A stretch of 15,481 bases of DNA from DAOTXL01 sp034434895 (GTDB taxonomy: Bacteria > Chloroflexota > Anaerolineae > JAAYZQ01), in the NCBI GenBank assembly GCA_034434895.1, contig DAOTYI010000046.1, forward strand, positions 1-15,481, written 5' to 3'. The notes under the pieces were generated by a model. The model had not been told where the DNA came from. It worked only from the letters and a program-made list of their open reading frames with translations, and searched no databases. Shown piece after piece: positions 1 through 7,736 of this stretch (position 1 is its first letter; every line of letters starts with the position of its first letter). The translations under genes and the position numbers were made by a program.

Positions 1-975
1 CCCTATCTCCCACCCCCCCGCTACCTGAACCTGTGGTTCGACTGGAACCACGATGGCGATTGGGGAGACACCCTCACCTGCCCCGGCGGCATCAGTGTGC
101 CGGAGTGGGTGCTACCCAATATGCCCTTCATAGCGTGGCAGGGGGTCTATCCCGTGTTTTCCTCCGTCCTGGGCCACATCAGCGTCAGCGAGGGCCATGC
201 CTTTGAGCTCTGGGTCCGGGCCAGCGTGGCGGAGAAGCCGGCCCCCGCCCCCTACGACGGACGCGGCCCGGCCCAAGGCTACGACCTGGGCGAGACGGAG
301 GACTATTACCTGGTGCTCTCTCCGTCGCTTGCTCTCTCGGCCGGTGTTCCCCCTGCCCCCTATCCCGGCCAACTGCTCACCTACACGGTCCAATTCGGCG
401 GCCAGGGCAATGTCCTGGCCGGCAACGTGATCATCTCGGACGTGCTTCCACCGGGCATCGAGTATATTTCCGCAACCCTGCCCCACCTCTATAGCCCCTA
501 CCTCCGCACTGTGGCCTGGCCAACCAGCCTGACTCCCGCTCAGCCGGCGACGGTCCAATTGGTCGTCAGGGTCACCGGCACCCCCGGCACCCCCATCACC
601 AACACCGCCAGCCTGTTGTGGGGTGATGCCATCTGGAAGCGCGCAGCGTTCAGCTTTTCGATCGCCTGTACTCCAGGTGATCCCACAGCCGACTTCACCT
701 GGCCCCAACCGGCCTGCGCCGGCCATACCCTCCAGTTCACCAACCTCAGCACCGGCACGCCGCCCATCGCTTTCGCCTGGGACCTGGACGGCGACGGCAG
801 CATAGACAGCACGGACCAGGACCCGATCTGGCAATATGCCACGGCCGGCGACTATACCGTCACCCTGACGGCTACCAACGCCGGAGGGTGCTATGACCTG
901 CAGAGCAAGGTGGTCACGGTGATGGAACCCCGCCTCTTTGTCTACCTGCCCCTCATCCTGCGAAATCTGCCATAA
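1..975 (+). CDS. Secreted GEVED/DUF11/PKD-domain surface protein, 3' part
   Basis: The frame is open from base 1, so the gene starts outside the window; 324 residues are visible before the TAA at 973-975. Residues 1-104 carry a GEVED-type domain: an N-terminal WFDWNHDGDWGD motif and a closing GETEDYY. Residues about 109-203 look like a DUF11 repeat (TYTVQFGGQGN, then ISDVLPPGIEY and NTASLLWGD). Residues about 228-307 form a PKD domain (FTNLSTGTPPIAFAWDLDGDG, then YTVTLTATNAGG). The last residues, VYLPLILRNLP, resemble a C-terminal tail I recall on many Chloroflexota exported proteins. These are extracellular beta-sandwich modules for adhesion or surface display, with no catalytic domain visible. 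The signal peptide, if any, is upstream. No ligand can be named. Domain calls are from motif recognition; the surface role is inferred. Confidence 0.85.
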   Translation, partial: PYLPPPRYLNLWFDWNHDGDWGDTLTCPGGISVPEWVLPNMPFIAWQGVYPVFSSVLGHISVSEGHAFELWVRASVAEKPAPAPYDGRGPAQGYDLGETEDYYLVLSPSLALSAGVPPAPYPGQLLTYTVQFGGQGNVLAGNVIISDVLPPGIEYISATLPHLYSPYLRTVAWPTSLTPAQPATVQLVVRVTGTPGTPITNTASLLWGDAIWKRAAFSFSIACTPGDPTADFTWPQPACAGHTLQFTNLSTGTPPIAFAWDLDGDGSIDSTDQDPIWQYATAGDYTVTLTATNAGGCYDLQSKVVTVMEPRLFVYLPLILRNLP

Positions 976-997
976 CGACAGAGGCCATCTGAGGCCC

Positions 998-1034
998 GGG
1001 GCGGGCCGCACCGGGCGGCTCGCCCCTTTGTTGT
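998..1034 (+). terminator. Rho-independent-like terminator after the PKD protein gene
   Basis: A 12-bp stem (998-1009 with 1015-1026, one G-T wobble at 1004/1020) closes a 5-nt loop and is followed by TTTGTTGT. It lies 23 bases after the stop codon of the surface protein gene. The stem is very GC-rich; the T tract is interrupted, so termination strength is uncertain. Confidence 0.6.
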
Positions 1035-1109
1035 CCGGGACGTGGAACCCTGTCCCCCTCTGGTGCGTCTTAGCTGTGACTCTGGAATGAGTGAAGGAGG
1101 AGTGAGGCC

Positions 1110-3419
1110 ATGAACAGCAGACTTCTGAGAGTTGTGTTCGGAGCTGTGACGCTCCTGGCGGTGGTGTTGGGCCCGGCGGTCCCGGCCCTGGCGGACGGCA
1201 TCATCATCCCTGAACCGCCGCCCGACCGGCCCATTGTGGATGTTCCCTACCTGACGATCAAATACCACCGCGTGACGGTGACCATTGAAGACCAGGTGGC
1301 CACCACCCACGTGGATCAGGTGTTTGTCAATGACGCCCGCTTTGAGGTGGAAGGCACCTACCTCTTCCCCCTGCCCGACGGGGCGACCATCAGCGAGTTC
1401 GCCATATGGGTGGACGGACAGAAGCTGGAGGGGCAGATCCTGGAGCGGGACGAGGCGCGTCGCATCTATGAACAGATCGTCCAGCAGCGGCGCGATCCGG
1501 CCCTGCTGGAGTATGTGGGCCGCAACACCTTCCAGGCCCGCATCTACCCCATCCCCCCTGGCGGCGAGCGGCGGATCGAGATCGAGTACAGCCAGGTGCT
1601 GCCGATGGACAACGGCCTGGTGGAGTATGTCTATCCGCTCAACACCGAAAAGTTTTCCCCCCGGCCATTGCAGGAGGTGGCGGTCAATGTGACGGTGCAC
1701 AGCAACGAGCCGCTGAAGGCCATCTATAGCCCCAGCCACAAGGTGGATGTCGAGCGGCGCGGCGACCACAATGCCACCGTCGGCTACGAGGAATCTCATG
1801 TCCGGCCCGACCGCGACTTTGTGCTGTACTATACCGTCTCGACGGAGGAGGTGGGGGTCAACCTGCTCAGCTACAGGCCGGATGGACAGGGGGATGGCTT
1901 TTTCCTGTTGCTGGCCGCGCCCCGGGTGGAAGTTGAGGCGCAGCAGGTGGTCGCCAAAGATGTGATCCTGGTCCTGGATGTTTCCGGTTCGATGCGCGGT
2001 AAAAAGATCGAACAGGCCAGGGCGGCCCTCCGCTTCGTGCTCGACCACCTGAACGACCAGGACCGCTTCAACATCCTGGCCTTCAGCACCGGCACCCGTC
2101 CCTACGCCCGCGGCCTGGTGCCGGCGAGCGAGCGGGGCCAGGCCCGCGACTTTGTGGCTCGCCTGGAAGCCGGTGGTTCAACCGACATCAACCGCGCCCT
2201 GCTGGAGGCGCTCGACATGGTTGAAGAGGGGCGACCCACCTTCCTCATCTTTCTGACCGATGGCCTGCCCACCACCGGCGAGGTGGATATTGACCGCATC
2301 CTTGACAACGTGAGCCGTGCTGCGCCCAGGAATGTGCGCCTCTTTCCCTTTGGGGTGGGCTATGACGTGAACACCACGTTGCTGGACACCCTCGCCCAGA
2401 ACCATCGGGGGGCCAGCGGCTATGTCCGCCCTGAGGAAGAGATTGACGAAAAGGTCTCGGCCTTTTATGCCAGGGTCAGCGCCCCGCTCCTGTCCGATCT
2501 GGAGATCGATTTTGGGCAGATCATCGTGGACGATCTGTACCCCTATCCCCTGCCTGACCTGTTTGCCGGGACGCAACTGGTGGTCGTGGGCCGCTACCGC
2601 AACGGCGGCGAGACGACCATCACCCTGAGCGGCCAGGTGAATGGCCGGCCCTATTCCTTCCGCTACGATGGAATGCTCTTTCAGCGGTCCGGGGGCAAGG
2701 AGTTCATCGCCCGGCTGTGGGCCACGCGCAAAATCGGCTACCTGTTGCAGCAGATCCGGCTGCATGGCGAGGAGAAGGAGCTGATTGATGAGATCGTGGG
2801 CCTGTCCATCCGCTATGGCATCATCACCCCCTACACCTCGTTTCTGGTGGACGAGACCGAGCGGGCGTTGAGTGAGAAAGGCCGCCAGGAGATCGCCGGG
2901 GAGATTCAGGCCACGGCTGTGCCTGCACCTGCCTCTGGTCAGGGGGCGGTGGAGCGGAGCGCGGGGGAGAAGGCCCTGTCGGGGGCCGATGCACCGGCGG
3001 CCCTGCCGACCGGTATAGGCGGCGGTGAGACCGACGGGTACGGCAACCCGATCAGCCCGGTGCGGTATGTGGGCGACAAGACCTTCATCCTGCACAACGG
3101 TGTATGGACCGACACCCTTTTCGACGCCGACAAGATGACGCCTGTGCCGCTGAGTTTTGGCAGCAGCGACTATTTTGCCCTGATCGCGGCCCATCCTGAC
3201 TGGGGGCGCTACTTTGCCCTGGGCGAGCGGGTCATCGTCGTGCTGGAAGGGACGGCCTATGAGGTGCGCCAGGGAGAGATGCCACCGTCGGAGGAGCCAA
3301 CTGCCGGCGCGACACCGGCCGTCGAGCCAGCGCCCTCCCCGCCCGATAACCTGTTCGAACTGGTCGTCCGGGCCATCCTGAACCTGGTGGAAAAGATCGT
3401 TGCTGCGTTCAAGGAGTAG
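1110..3419 (+). CDS. Exported VIT and VWA domain protein
   Basis: 769 residues. The ATG start has AAGGAGG at 1094-1100, nine bases upstream. Residues 1-28 form a signal peptide (charged start, LLRVVFGAVTLLAVVL core, ALA cleavage site before D29). Residues about 45-175 are a vault/inter-alpha-trypsin (VIT) domain, including the conserved EARRIYEQIV segment. Residues about 283-460 are a von Willebrand A domain with a complete MIDAS metal site: D290-x-S292-x-S294, T358 and D384. Residues about 670-725 hold a conserved tail (VGDKTFILHNGVWTDT, then YFALGERVIVV), which I recall from bacterial VIT-VWA proteins. The far C terminus is an amphipathic helix without a sorting signal. It is probably secreted or periplasm-facing and binds a protein partner through a divalent metal. 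The partner is unknown. It stands alone, between a terminator and the lysine operon promoter. Confidence 0.93.
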   Translation: MNSRLLRVVFGAVTLLAVVLGPAVPALADGIIIPEPPPDRPIVDVPYLTIKYHRVTVTIEDQVATTHVDQVFVNDARFEVEGTYLFPLPDGATISEFAIWVDGQKLEGQILERDEARRIYEQIVQQRRDPALLEYVGRNTFQARIYPIPPGGERRIEIEYSQVLPMDNGLVEYVYPLNTEKFSPRPLQEVAVNVTVHSNEPLKAIYSPSHKVDVERRGDHNATVGYEESHVRPDRDFVLYYTVSTEEVGVNLLSYRPDGQGDGFFLLLAAPRVEVEAQQVVAKDVILVLDVSGSMRGKKIEQARAALRFVLDHLNDQDRFNILAFSTGTRPYARGLVPASERGQARDFVARLEAGGSTDINRALLEALDMVEEGRPTFLIFLTDGLPTTGEVDIDRILDNVSRAAPRNVRLFPFGVGYDVNTTLLDTLAQNHRGASGYVRPEEEIDEKVSAFYARVSAPLLSDLEIDFGQIIVDDLYPYPLPDLFAGTQLVVVGRYRNGGETTITLSGQVNGRPYSFRYDGMLFQRSGGKEFIARLWATRKIGYLLQQIRLHGEEKELIDEIVGLSIRYGIITPYTSFLVDETERALSEKGRQEIAGEIQATAVPAPASGQGAVERSAGEKALSGADAPAALPTGIGGGETDGYGNPISPVRYVGDKTFILHNGVWTDTLFDADKMTPVPLSFGSSDYFALIAAHPDWGRYFALGERVIVVLEGTAYEVRQGEMPPSEEPTAGATPAVEPAPSPPDNLFELVVRAILNLVEKIVAAFKE

Positions 3420-3484
3420 CGACTGACCGGCGAAAAGTTCACCTCAAAGTAGAATGACAGGGCCTGCCACTCCCGGCATCGCAC

Positions 3485-3514
3485 TTGACAAAAGCCCCCC
3501 ATTGCGCGTATACT
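3485..3514 (+). promoter_or_regulatory. Sigma70-type promoter of the lysine-saccharopine operon
   Basis: A perfect -35 hexamer TTGACA (3485-3490) and a -10 hexamer TATACT (3509-3514) are separated by 18 bases. Transcription would begin near 3521, giving a leader of about 145 nt before the ATG at 3666. It is the best promoter match in the window and sits in non-coding DNA, 65 bases after the VIT-VWA stop codon. Confidence 0.72.
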
Positions 3515-3574
3515 GAGGATGCATCGGCAGTGTGGCCAGGCAATGACCGGATTGTATCGGAGAGAGGGTGGATC

Positions 3575-3602
3575 GGCCGGTGCCTTGTGCACCGGCCTTT
3601 TT
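3575..3602 (+). terminator. Terminator-like hairpin in the leader of the lysine operon
   Basis: A perfect 9-bp stem, GGCCGGTGC (3575-3583) with GCACCGGCC (3589-3597), has a 5-nt loop and is followed at once by TTTTT (3598-3602). Flanking GGATC (3570-3574) and GATCC (3603-3607) can pair as well. It lies downstream of the 3485-3514 promoter and upstream of the first gene, which is the layout of an attenuator. It could instead end read-through from the upstream VIT-VWA gene, or end a short RNA of about 80 nt. No known riboswitch core was recognised in 3521-3574. Confidence 0.65.
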
Positions 3603-3622
3603 GATCCAAAACCAGGTCTTAG

Positions 3623-3648
3623 TAGGGCAACTGCGAGCAGTTGCCCTA
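3623..3648. repeat. REP-like perfect palindrome in the lysine operon leader
   Basis: TAGGGCAACTG (3623-3633) and its exact complement CAGTTGCCCTA (3638-3648) flank a 4-nt CGAG loop. No T tract follows, so it is not a terminator. The form, a palindrome beginning near GTAGGGC and ending near GCCCTAC, resembles dispersed extragenic palindromes I recall from Chloroflexota and Cyanobacteria. It ends four bases before the Shine-Dalgarno sequence at 3652-3657 and could affect translation. Confidence 0.7.
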
Positions 3649-3651
3649 CAA

Positions 3652-3657
3652 AGGAGG
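3652..3657 (+). promoter_or_regulatory. Ribosome binding site fixing the start at 3666
   Basis: AGGAGG lies eight bases before ATG 3666. An in-frame ATG at 3519 has no such site and falls at the predicted transcription start, so the downstream ATG is chosen. Confidence 0.85.
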
Positions 3658-3665
3658 GCAGGCTT

Positions 3666-4988
3666 ATGAGCAAATCACTTGGCATCCGCCGCGAAGACAA
3701 AAGTATCTGGGAACGCCGCGTACCTGTGACCCCACAGGATGCCGCCGCGCTCCAGGCCGAGCATGACATTCAGGTCGTGGTCCAGCCGTCGGCCATCCGC
3801 GCTTTCAGCGACGAGGAGTACAGGGCAGCCGGGGTGAGTGTGCAGGAGGACCTGTCCTCCTGCCCGGTCGTAGTCGGCATCAAAGAGATGCCGCCCTCCT
3901 TCTTTGAACCGGGTAAGACCTATGTCTTTTTTGCCCATGTCATCAAGGGGCAACCGTTCAACATGCCCATGCTCCAGCGCATGCTCGACCTGGGCTGTAC
4001 GTTGATTGACTATGAGCGGGTGACGGACGAAAACCACCGGCGGCTCATCTTCTTCGGCTGGCATGCCGGGGTTGCAGGCATGATTGACACCCTGTGGGCT
4101 TTGGGCCGGCGACTGGCCTGGGAAGGGATCGCCAACCCCTTCGCCCTCCTGCGCCAGACTCACACCTACCACGACCTGGCCGAGGCCAGGACTGCCCTGG
4201 CCCAGGTGCGAGCCCACATCGAAACCGAGGGCCTGCCGGAGCAGGTGACGCCGCTCATTGTCGGCGTGGCGGGGTATGGCAACGTCGGGCGCGGCGTACT
4301 GGAGATCCTGAACCTGTTGCCGACCATCGAGATCGAGCCGGAGCAGGTGGCTGCTGTGGCTACAAGCTCCGCTCCCTCCCGCCACCACCTCTACAAGGTC
4401 GTGTTCAAAGAGTGGCACATGGTCGAGCCGGCTGTGCCGGGCGCCACGTTCGAGCTTCAGGATTACTATGACCACCCGGAAAAATACCGGGGTATCTTTG
4501 AACGCTATCTCCCCCATTTGACCGTGCTGATGAATGCCATTTTTTGGACAGAGCGCTACCCACGCCTGGTCACCAAAGCCTGTCTCAGGGAGCTGTTCGG
4601 CGGACAGACCCCACCTCGTCTGCGCGTCATCGGCGACATCAGTTGTGATCTGGAGGGAGCGGTGGAATGCACCGTCCGTTGCACCGATCCGGGCCAGCCG
4701 GTGTTTGTCTACAACCCTCTCAGCGGCGAGACAAGGGATGGGTATGAAGGGCCGGGCCTCGTCGTCCTGGCTGTGGATATCCTGCCCAGTGAACTGCCCC
4801 GCGAGGCTTCTATCTACTTCAGCCAGGTCCTCAAGCCGTTTCTGCCGGCGATTGTCCGCTGCGACTTTTCGCAACCGTTCGAGAGGTGTACTTTGCCGCC
4901 GGAGATCAGGCGGGCGGTGATTGCGTACCGGGGTCAATTGACGCCCGATTATCAGTACCTTCAAGAGTTCTTGAATAAGAAGGGGTAG
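3666..4988 (+). CDS. Lysine-ketoglutarate reductase (saccharopine-forming)
   Basis: 440 residues. The product matches the N-terminal half of eukaryotic AASS. It condenses L-lysine with 2-oxoglutarate and reduces the imine with NADPH to saccharopine, in the cytoplasm. Residues 5-23 (GIRREDKSIWERRVPVTP) are the signature of the AlaDH/PNT-like N-terminal domain. The segment FFAHVIKGQPFNMPML (89-104), LIDYERVTD and FGWHAGVAGMIDTL (130-143) also track the AASS reductase half. A dinucleotide-binding loop, G200-x-x-G203-x-G205-N-x-G208, begins the Rossmann domain. The saccharopine dehydrogenase gene follows nine bases after the stop, so the two halves fused in eukaryotes are separate here. The frame continues upstream to 3519, but that extension runs through the hairpin and palindrome and has no protein-like character. 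The family assignment is firm; the exact cofactor was not derived from sequence. Confidence 0.92.
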   Translation: MSKSLGIRREDKSIWERRVPVTPQDAAALQAEHDIQVVVQPSAIRAFSDEEYRAAGVSVQEDLSSCPVVVGIKEMPPSFFEPGKTYVFFAHVIKGQPFNMPMLQRMLDLGCTLIDYERVTDENHRRLIFFGWHAGVAGMIDTLWALGRRLAWEGIANPFALLRQTHTYHDLAEARTALAQVRAHIETEGLPEQVTPLIVGVAGYGNVGRGVLEILNLLPTIEIEPEQVAAVATSSAPSRHHLYKVVFKEWHMVEPAVPGATFELQDYYDHPEKYRGIFERYLPHLTVLMNAIFWTERYPRLVTKACLRELFGGQTPPRLRVIGDISCDLEGAVECTVRCTDPGQPVFVYNPLSGETRDGYEGPGLVVLAVDILPSELPREASIYFSQVLKPFLPAIVRCDFSQPFERCTLPPEIRRAVIAYRGQLTPDYQYLQEFLNKKG

Positions 4989-4997
4989 AGGGGGAAG

Positions 4998-6326
4998 ATG
5001 AAAAAGGTTCTCGTACTTGGAGCAGGGCTGGTGACCAGGCCGCTGGTCCGCTACCTGCTGGATGTGCCCGACTTTGAGGTGACGGTCGCCAGCCGCACGG
5101 TGGCCAAAGCCGCAGCGTTGACCGCTGACCATCCCCGAGGCAAGGCTCTGGCGCTGGATGTGGATGACGACGCGGCCCTGGAGGAGCAGATCCGCCGTGC
5201 CGACCTGGCGATCAGCATGTTGCCCTATACCTACCACCCCAAGGTTGCCGCCCTGTGTGTGAAACACAAGAAGCACATGGTCACCACCTCCTACGTCAAG
5301 GAGGCCATGCGTGCCCTGGACGGTCCGGCTCAGGAGGCCGGCGTCATCCTGTTGAACGAGATCGGCGTGGACCCCGGCATTGACCACATGTCGGCCATGA
5401 AGGTCATCCATGACGTAGAGGCCAGGGGGGGGCAGATCAGCAGTTTTGTGTCGTGGTGCGGTGGGCTGCCGGCCCCCGAAGCCAATGACAATCCGCTGGG
5501 CTACAAATTCTCGTGGAGCCCCAAAGGGGTGCTGCTGGCCGGCAAGAATCCGGCTCGCTTCCAGAAGGAAGGCCGGATCGTTGACATCCCCGGCCAGGAG
5601 CTGTTTGACCACTACTGGCCGGTGTTCATCAGCGGCCTGGGCGAGTTCGAGGGCTATCCCAACCGCGACAGCCTGCCCTACGCCGAGACCTACGGCATCC
5701 GGCCCAGCGGCTGGATGTTCCGGGGCACCCTGCGCAATGTGGGGTGGTGCGCCACGCTGAAAAAGATCGCCGACCTGGGCCTGCTGGACGACACTCCCTG
5801 GAGCCAGGTGCCGGCCACCTTTCGCCAGTTCACCGCCCGTCTGCTGGGTATCAGCCCGGAGGCCGACCTGGTCGGTTACCTGGCCGACCGGTGGGGCCTG
5901 CCCCGCGACGCCAAGCCGATCACCGACCTGGACTGGCTGGGCCTCTTTTCTGATGAACCGTTGCCGGCAGGCAAGGTCACACCCATTGACATCCTGACAG
6001 AGCGGATGCTGTCGCTGATGGCCTACAAGCCTGGCGAGCGTGATATGCTCATCATGCAGCACGAGTTCGAGGCTCGCTTTCCCGATCACCAGGAGATCAT
6101 CACCGCCACGTTGATTGACTATGGCATCCCGTACGGCGATACCTCCATGTCGCGCACCGTCGGCCTGCCGGCGGCCATCGCCACGCGCCTGATCCTGCAG
6201 GGCGAGATCGCAGGGCTGGTCGGCGTCCAGATCCCGGTGATCCCGGAAATCTACGAGCCGGTGCTGGCTGAGCTGGCCCGGTTGGGCATCAGCCTGACCG
6301 AGACCCGGACCATGGCAGGAGATTGA
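4998..6326 (+). CDS. Saccharopine dehydrogenase (glutamate-forming)
   Basis: 442 residues, preceded by GAGGGGGA a few bases before ATG 4998. The enzyme oxidises saccharopine with NAD+ to 2-aminoadipate 6-semialdehyde and glutamate, completing the pair with the upstream reductase. The N-terminal Rossmann fold opens with VLVLGAGLVTRPLVRYL (G8-x-G10 loop), a hallmark of the C-terminal half of AASS. Further family blocks are ISMLPYTYHP (72-81), VTTSYVKEAM (95-104) and NEIGVDPGIDHMSAMK (120-135). The following substrate domain has WCGGLPAPEANDNPLGYKFSWSP. Length and block order match the family. It shares four bases with, or lies two bases before, the next gene depending on its start, implying translational coupling. 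Carboxynorspermidine-type relatives share the fold but lack the GAGLVTRP and NPLGYKFSWSP blocks in this form, so saccharopine is favoured. Confidence 0.92.
   Translation: MKKVLVLGAGLVTRPLVRYLLDVPDFEVTVASRTVAKAAALTADHPRGKALALDVDDDAALEEQIRRADLAISMLPYTYHPKVAALCVKHKKHMVTTSYVKEAMRALDGPAQEAGVILLNEIGVDPGIDHMSAMKVIHDVEARGGQISSFVSWCGGLPAPEANDNPLGYKFSWSPKGVLLAGKNPARFQKEGRIVDIPGQELFDHYWPVFISGLGEFEGYPNRDSLPYAETYGIRPSGWMFRGTLRNVGWCATLKKIADLGLLDDTPWSQVPATFRQFTARLLGISPEADLVGYLADRWGLPRDAKPITDLDWLGLFSDEPLPAGKVTPIDILTERMLSLMAYKPGERDMLIMQHEFEARFPDHQEIITATLIDYGIPYGDTSMSRTVGLPAAIATRLILQGEIAGLVGVQIPVIPEIYEPVLAELARLGISLTETRTMAGD
6317..6321 (+). promoter_or_regulatory. Ribosome binding site deciding a GTG start at 6329
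   Basis: AGGAG inside the end of the saccharopine dehydrogenase gene sits seven bases before GTG 6329. The in-frame TTG at 6323, which overlaps the TGA stop as TTGA, would leave only one base of spacing. Confidence 0.6.
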
Positions 6327-6328
6327 GA

Positions 6329-7540
6329 GTGGATACACAAGGATATATCGCCCTGGAAGAGCAATATAACGCCCACAACTACAAACCGTTAGACGTGGTG
6401 CTCACCCGGGGCAATGGTGTGTGGGTTGAGGATGTGGAGGGGCGGCGCTACATGGATTTTTTGGCTGCCTACTCGGCTGTAAACCAGGGCCATTGCCACC
6501 CGCGCCTGGTCAAGGTGATGGTCGAGCAGGCAGCCCGCCTGACGCTGACCAGCCGCGCTTTCCGCAACGATCAGTTGCCGCTGCTGGCCAGGGAATTGTG
6601 CGAGTTGACCGGCTACGAGATGATGCTGCCCATGAACACCGGGGCTGAGGCGGTGGAAACGGCCATCAAAGCGGCCCGCAAGTGGGGGTACCGGGTGAAG
6701 GGAGTGCCTGAGGACCAGGCCCACATCCTGGCCTGCTATGGCAACTTTCATGGACGGACCATCACCATCATCTCCTTCTCCTCTGAGGAACAATACCGCG
6801 ACGGCTTTGGCCCCTTCACCCCTGGTTTTGAGCTGATCCCCTACGGCGACGCGGCGGCCCTGGAAGCGGCCATCACCCCGCGCACGGTCGCCTTCCTGGT
6901 GGAGCCGATCCAGGGGGAGGGGGGAGTGGTCGTCCCGCCGCCCGGCTACCTGAAGCAGGTCCGTGACCTCTGCACCCGGCACAACATCCTGCTCATCACC
7001 GATGAGATCCAAAGCGGCCTGGGACGTACCGGCAGGTTGCTGGCCGCCGAGCATGAGGGGGTCCGCGCCGATGTGGTGACCCTGGGCAAGGCACTGGCGG
7101 GGGGAATGTACCCTGTTTCGGCGGTGCTCTCCAGCCGGGAGGTATTGGGGGTGTTTGAGCCGGGCGACCATGGCTCGACCTTTGGCGGCAACCCTCTGGC
7201 CTGCGCTGTGGCCCGTGAAGCGTTGAAGGTGCTGGTCGAGGAAAAGCTTGTCGAGCGGGCTGCCGAGCTGGGCGATTACCTGCTGGGCCGCCTGCGCCAT
7301 CTCCACAGCCCCTACATCCAGCAGGTCCGGGGCCGGGGCCTGTGGGTGGGCATCGTGCTCCGGCCAGAAGCAGGCGGCGCCCGACCTTTTTGTGAGGCGC
7401 TGATGGACCGGGGTTTGCTGTGCAAAGAAACCCACTGGAACGTCATCCGCCTGGCCCCGCCCCTGGTCATCACCCGTGAAGAGATTGACTGGGCGGTGGG
7501 CCGCCTGGCCGAGGTGCTGTCAACGGCCAATGGTCCGTGA
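6329..7540 (+). CDS. rocD: Ornithine-type aminotransferase (class III, PLP)
   Basis: 403 residues from GTG 6329 (405 from the alternative TTG 6323). The expected reaction is ornithine + 2-oxoglutarate to glutamate 5-semialdehyde + glutamate. The N terminus follows eukaryotic and bacterial OAT closely: NYKPLDVVLTRGNGVWVEDVEG, then YSAVNQGHCHPRLV. NTGAEAVETA (103-112) binds the PLP phosphate, D225 in TDEIQSGLGRTG contacts the pyridine nitrogen, and K254 in TLGKALAGGMYP is the Schiff-base lysine. GSTFGGNPLACAVA is the dimer-interface block. Length is normal for the family. Its place directly after the saccharopine genes is notable because aminoadipate semialdehyde is the one-carbon-longer homologue of glutamate semialdehyde. 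It may therefore act on ornithine, on a lysine-pathway intermediate, or both; sequence alone supports ornithine best. The gene ends at a strong terminator. Confidence 0.9.
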   Translation: MDTQGYIALEEQYNAHNYKPLDVVLTRGNGVWVEDVEGRRYMDFLAAYSAVNQGHCHPRLVKVMVEQAARLTLTSRAFRNDQLPLLARELCELTGYEMMLPMNTGAEAVETAIKAARKWGYRVKGVPEDQAHILACYGNFHGRTITIISFSSEEQYRDGFGPFTPGFELIPYGDAAALEAAITPRTVAFLVEPIQGEGGVVVPPPGYLKQVRDLCTRHNILLITDEIQSGLGRTGRLLAAEHEGVRADVVTLGKALAGGMYPVSAVLSSREVLGVFEPGDHGSTFGGNPLACAVAREALKVLVEEKLVERAAELGDYLLGRLRHLHSPYIQQVRGRGLWVGIVLRPEAGGARPFCEALMDRGLLCKETHWNVIRLAPPLVITREEIDWAVGRLAEVLSTANGP

Positions 7541-7695
7541 CCGATGACCAGAGGCCGGTCTTGGCGCAGGTTCAGCCTCAGTGGAGGTTGAGGCCTGGGA
7601 AGGTCAATTTTTGTGCTACAGCGGAACCTTTTGGCCTGCAGGAACGTCTATGGATCAGCACCACTCCGAAAAAGGTGCTTTCTCCTTTCTCCCTG

Positions 7696-7735
7696 GTTCG
7701 GGGAGGGGATGGGGGGCCCCTCCCCGAACGCTTTT
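7696..7735. terminator. Terminator between convergent genes
   Basis: A perfect 13-bp stem, GTTCGGGGAGGGG (7696-7708) with CCCCTCCCCGAAC (7717-7729), has an 8-nt loop and is followed by GCTTTT. It lies between the plus-strand aminotransferase and the minus-strand lipid kinase whose stop is at 7737. The T run serves the plus strand; the minus strand has the same stem but no immediate T run. The rest of 7541-7695 holds only small hairpins (for example 7575-7580 with 7589-7594) and no gene that I can support. Confidence 0.85.
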
Positions 7736-7736
7736 G

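Noticed and set aside
3521..3574. Lysine riboswitch or T-box upstream of the lysine operon.
   Set aside because: The segment is far too short for a lysine riboswitch, and no T-box sequence (TGGTACCGCG-like) or other core that I know is present.
3519..3665. In-frame ATG at 3519 as the start of the lysine-ketoglutarate reductase.
   Set aside because: The extra 49 codons cross a terminator-like hairpin and a palindrome, begin at the predicted transcription start without a ribosome site, and do not resemble the family; ATG 3666 has AGGAGG.
3675..6338. 887-codon open frame on the minus strand.
   Set aside because: It lies wholly antisense to two well-identified enzymes; long antisense frames are expected from GC-rich codon use, and the product has no recognisable domain.
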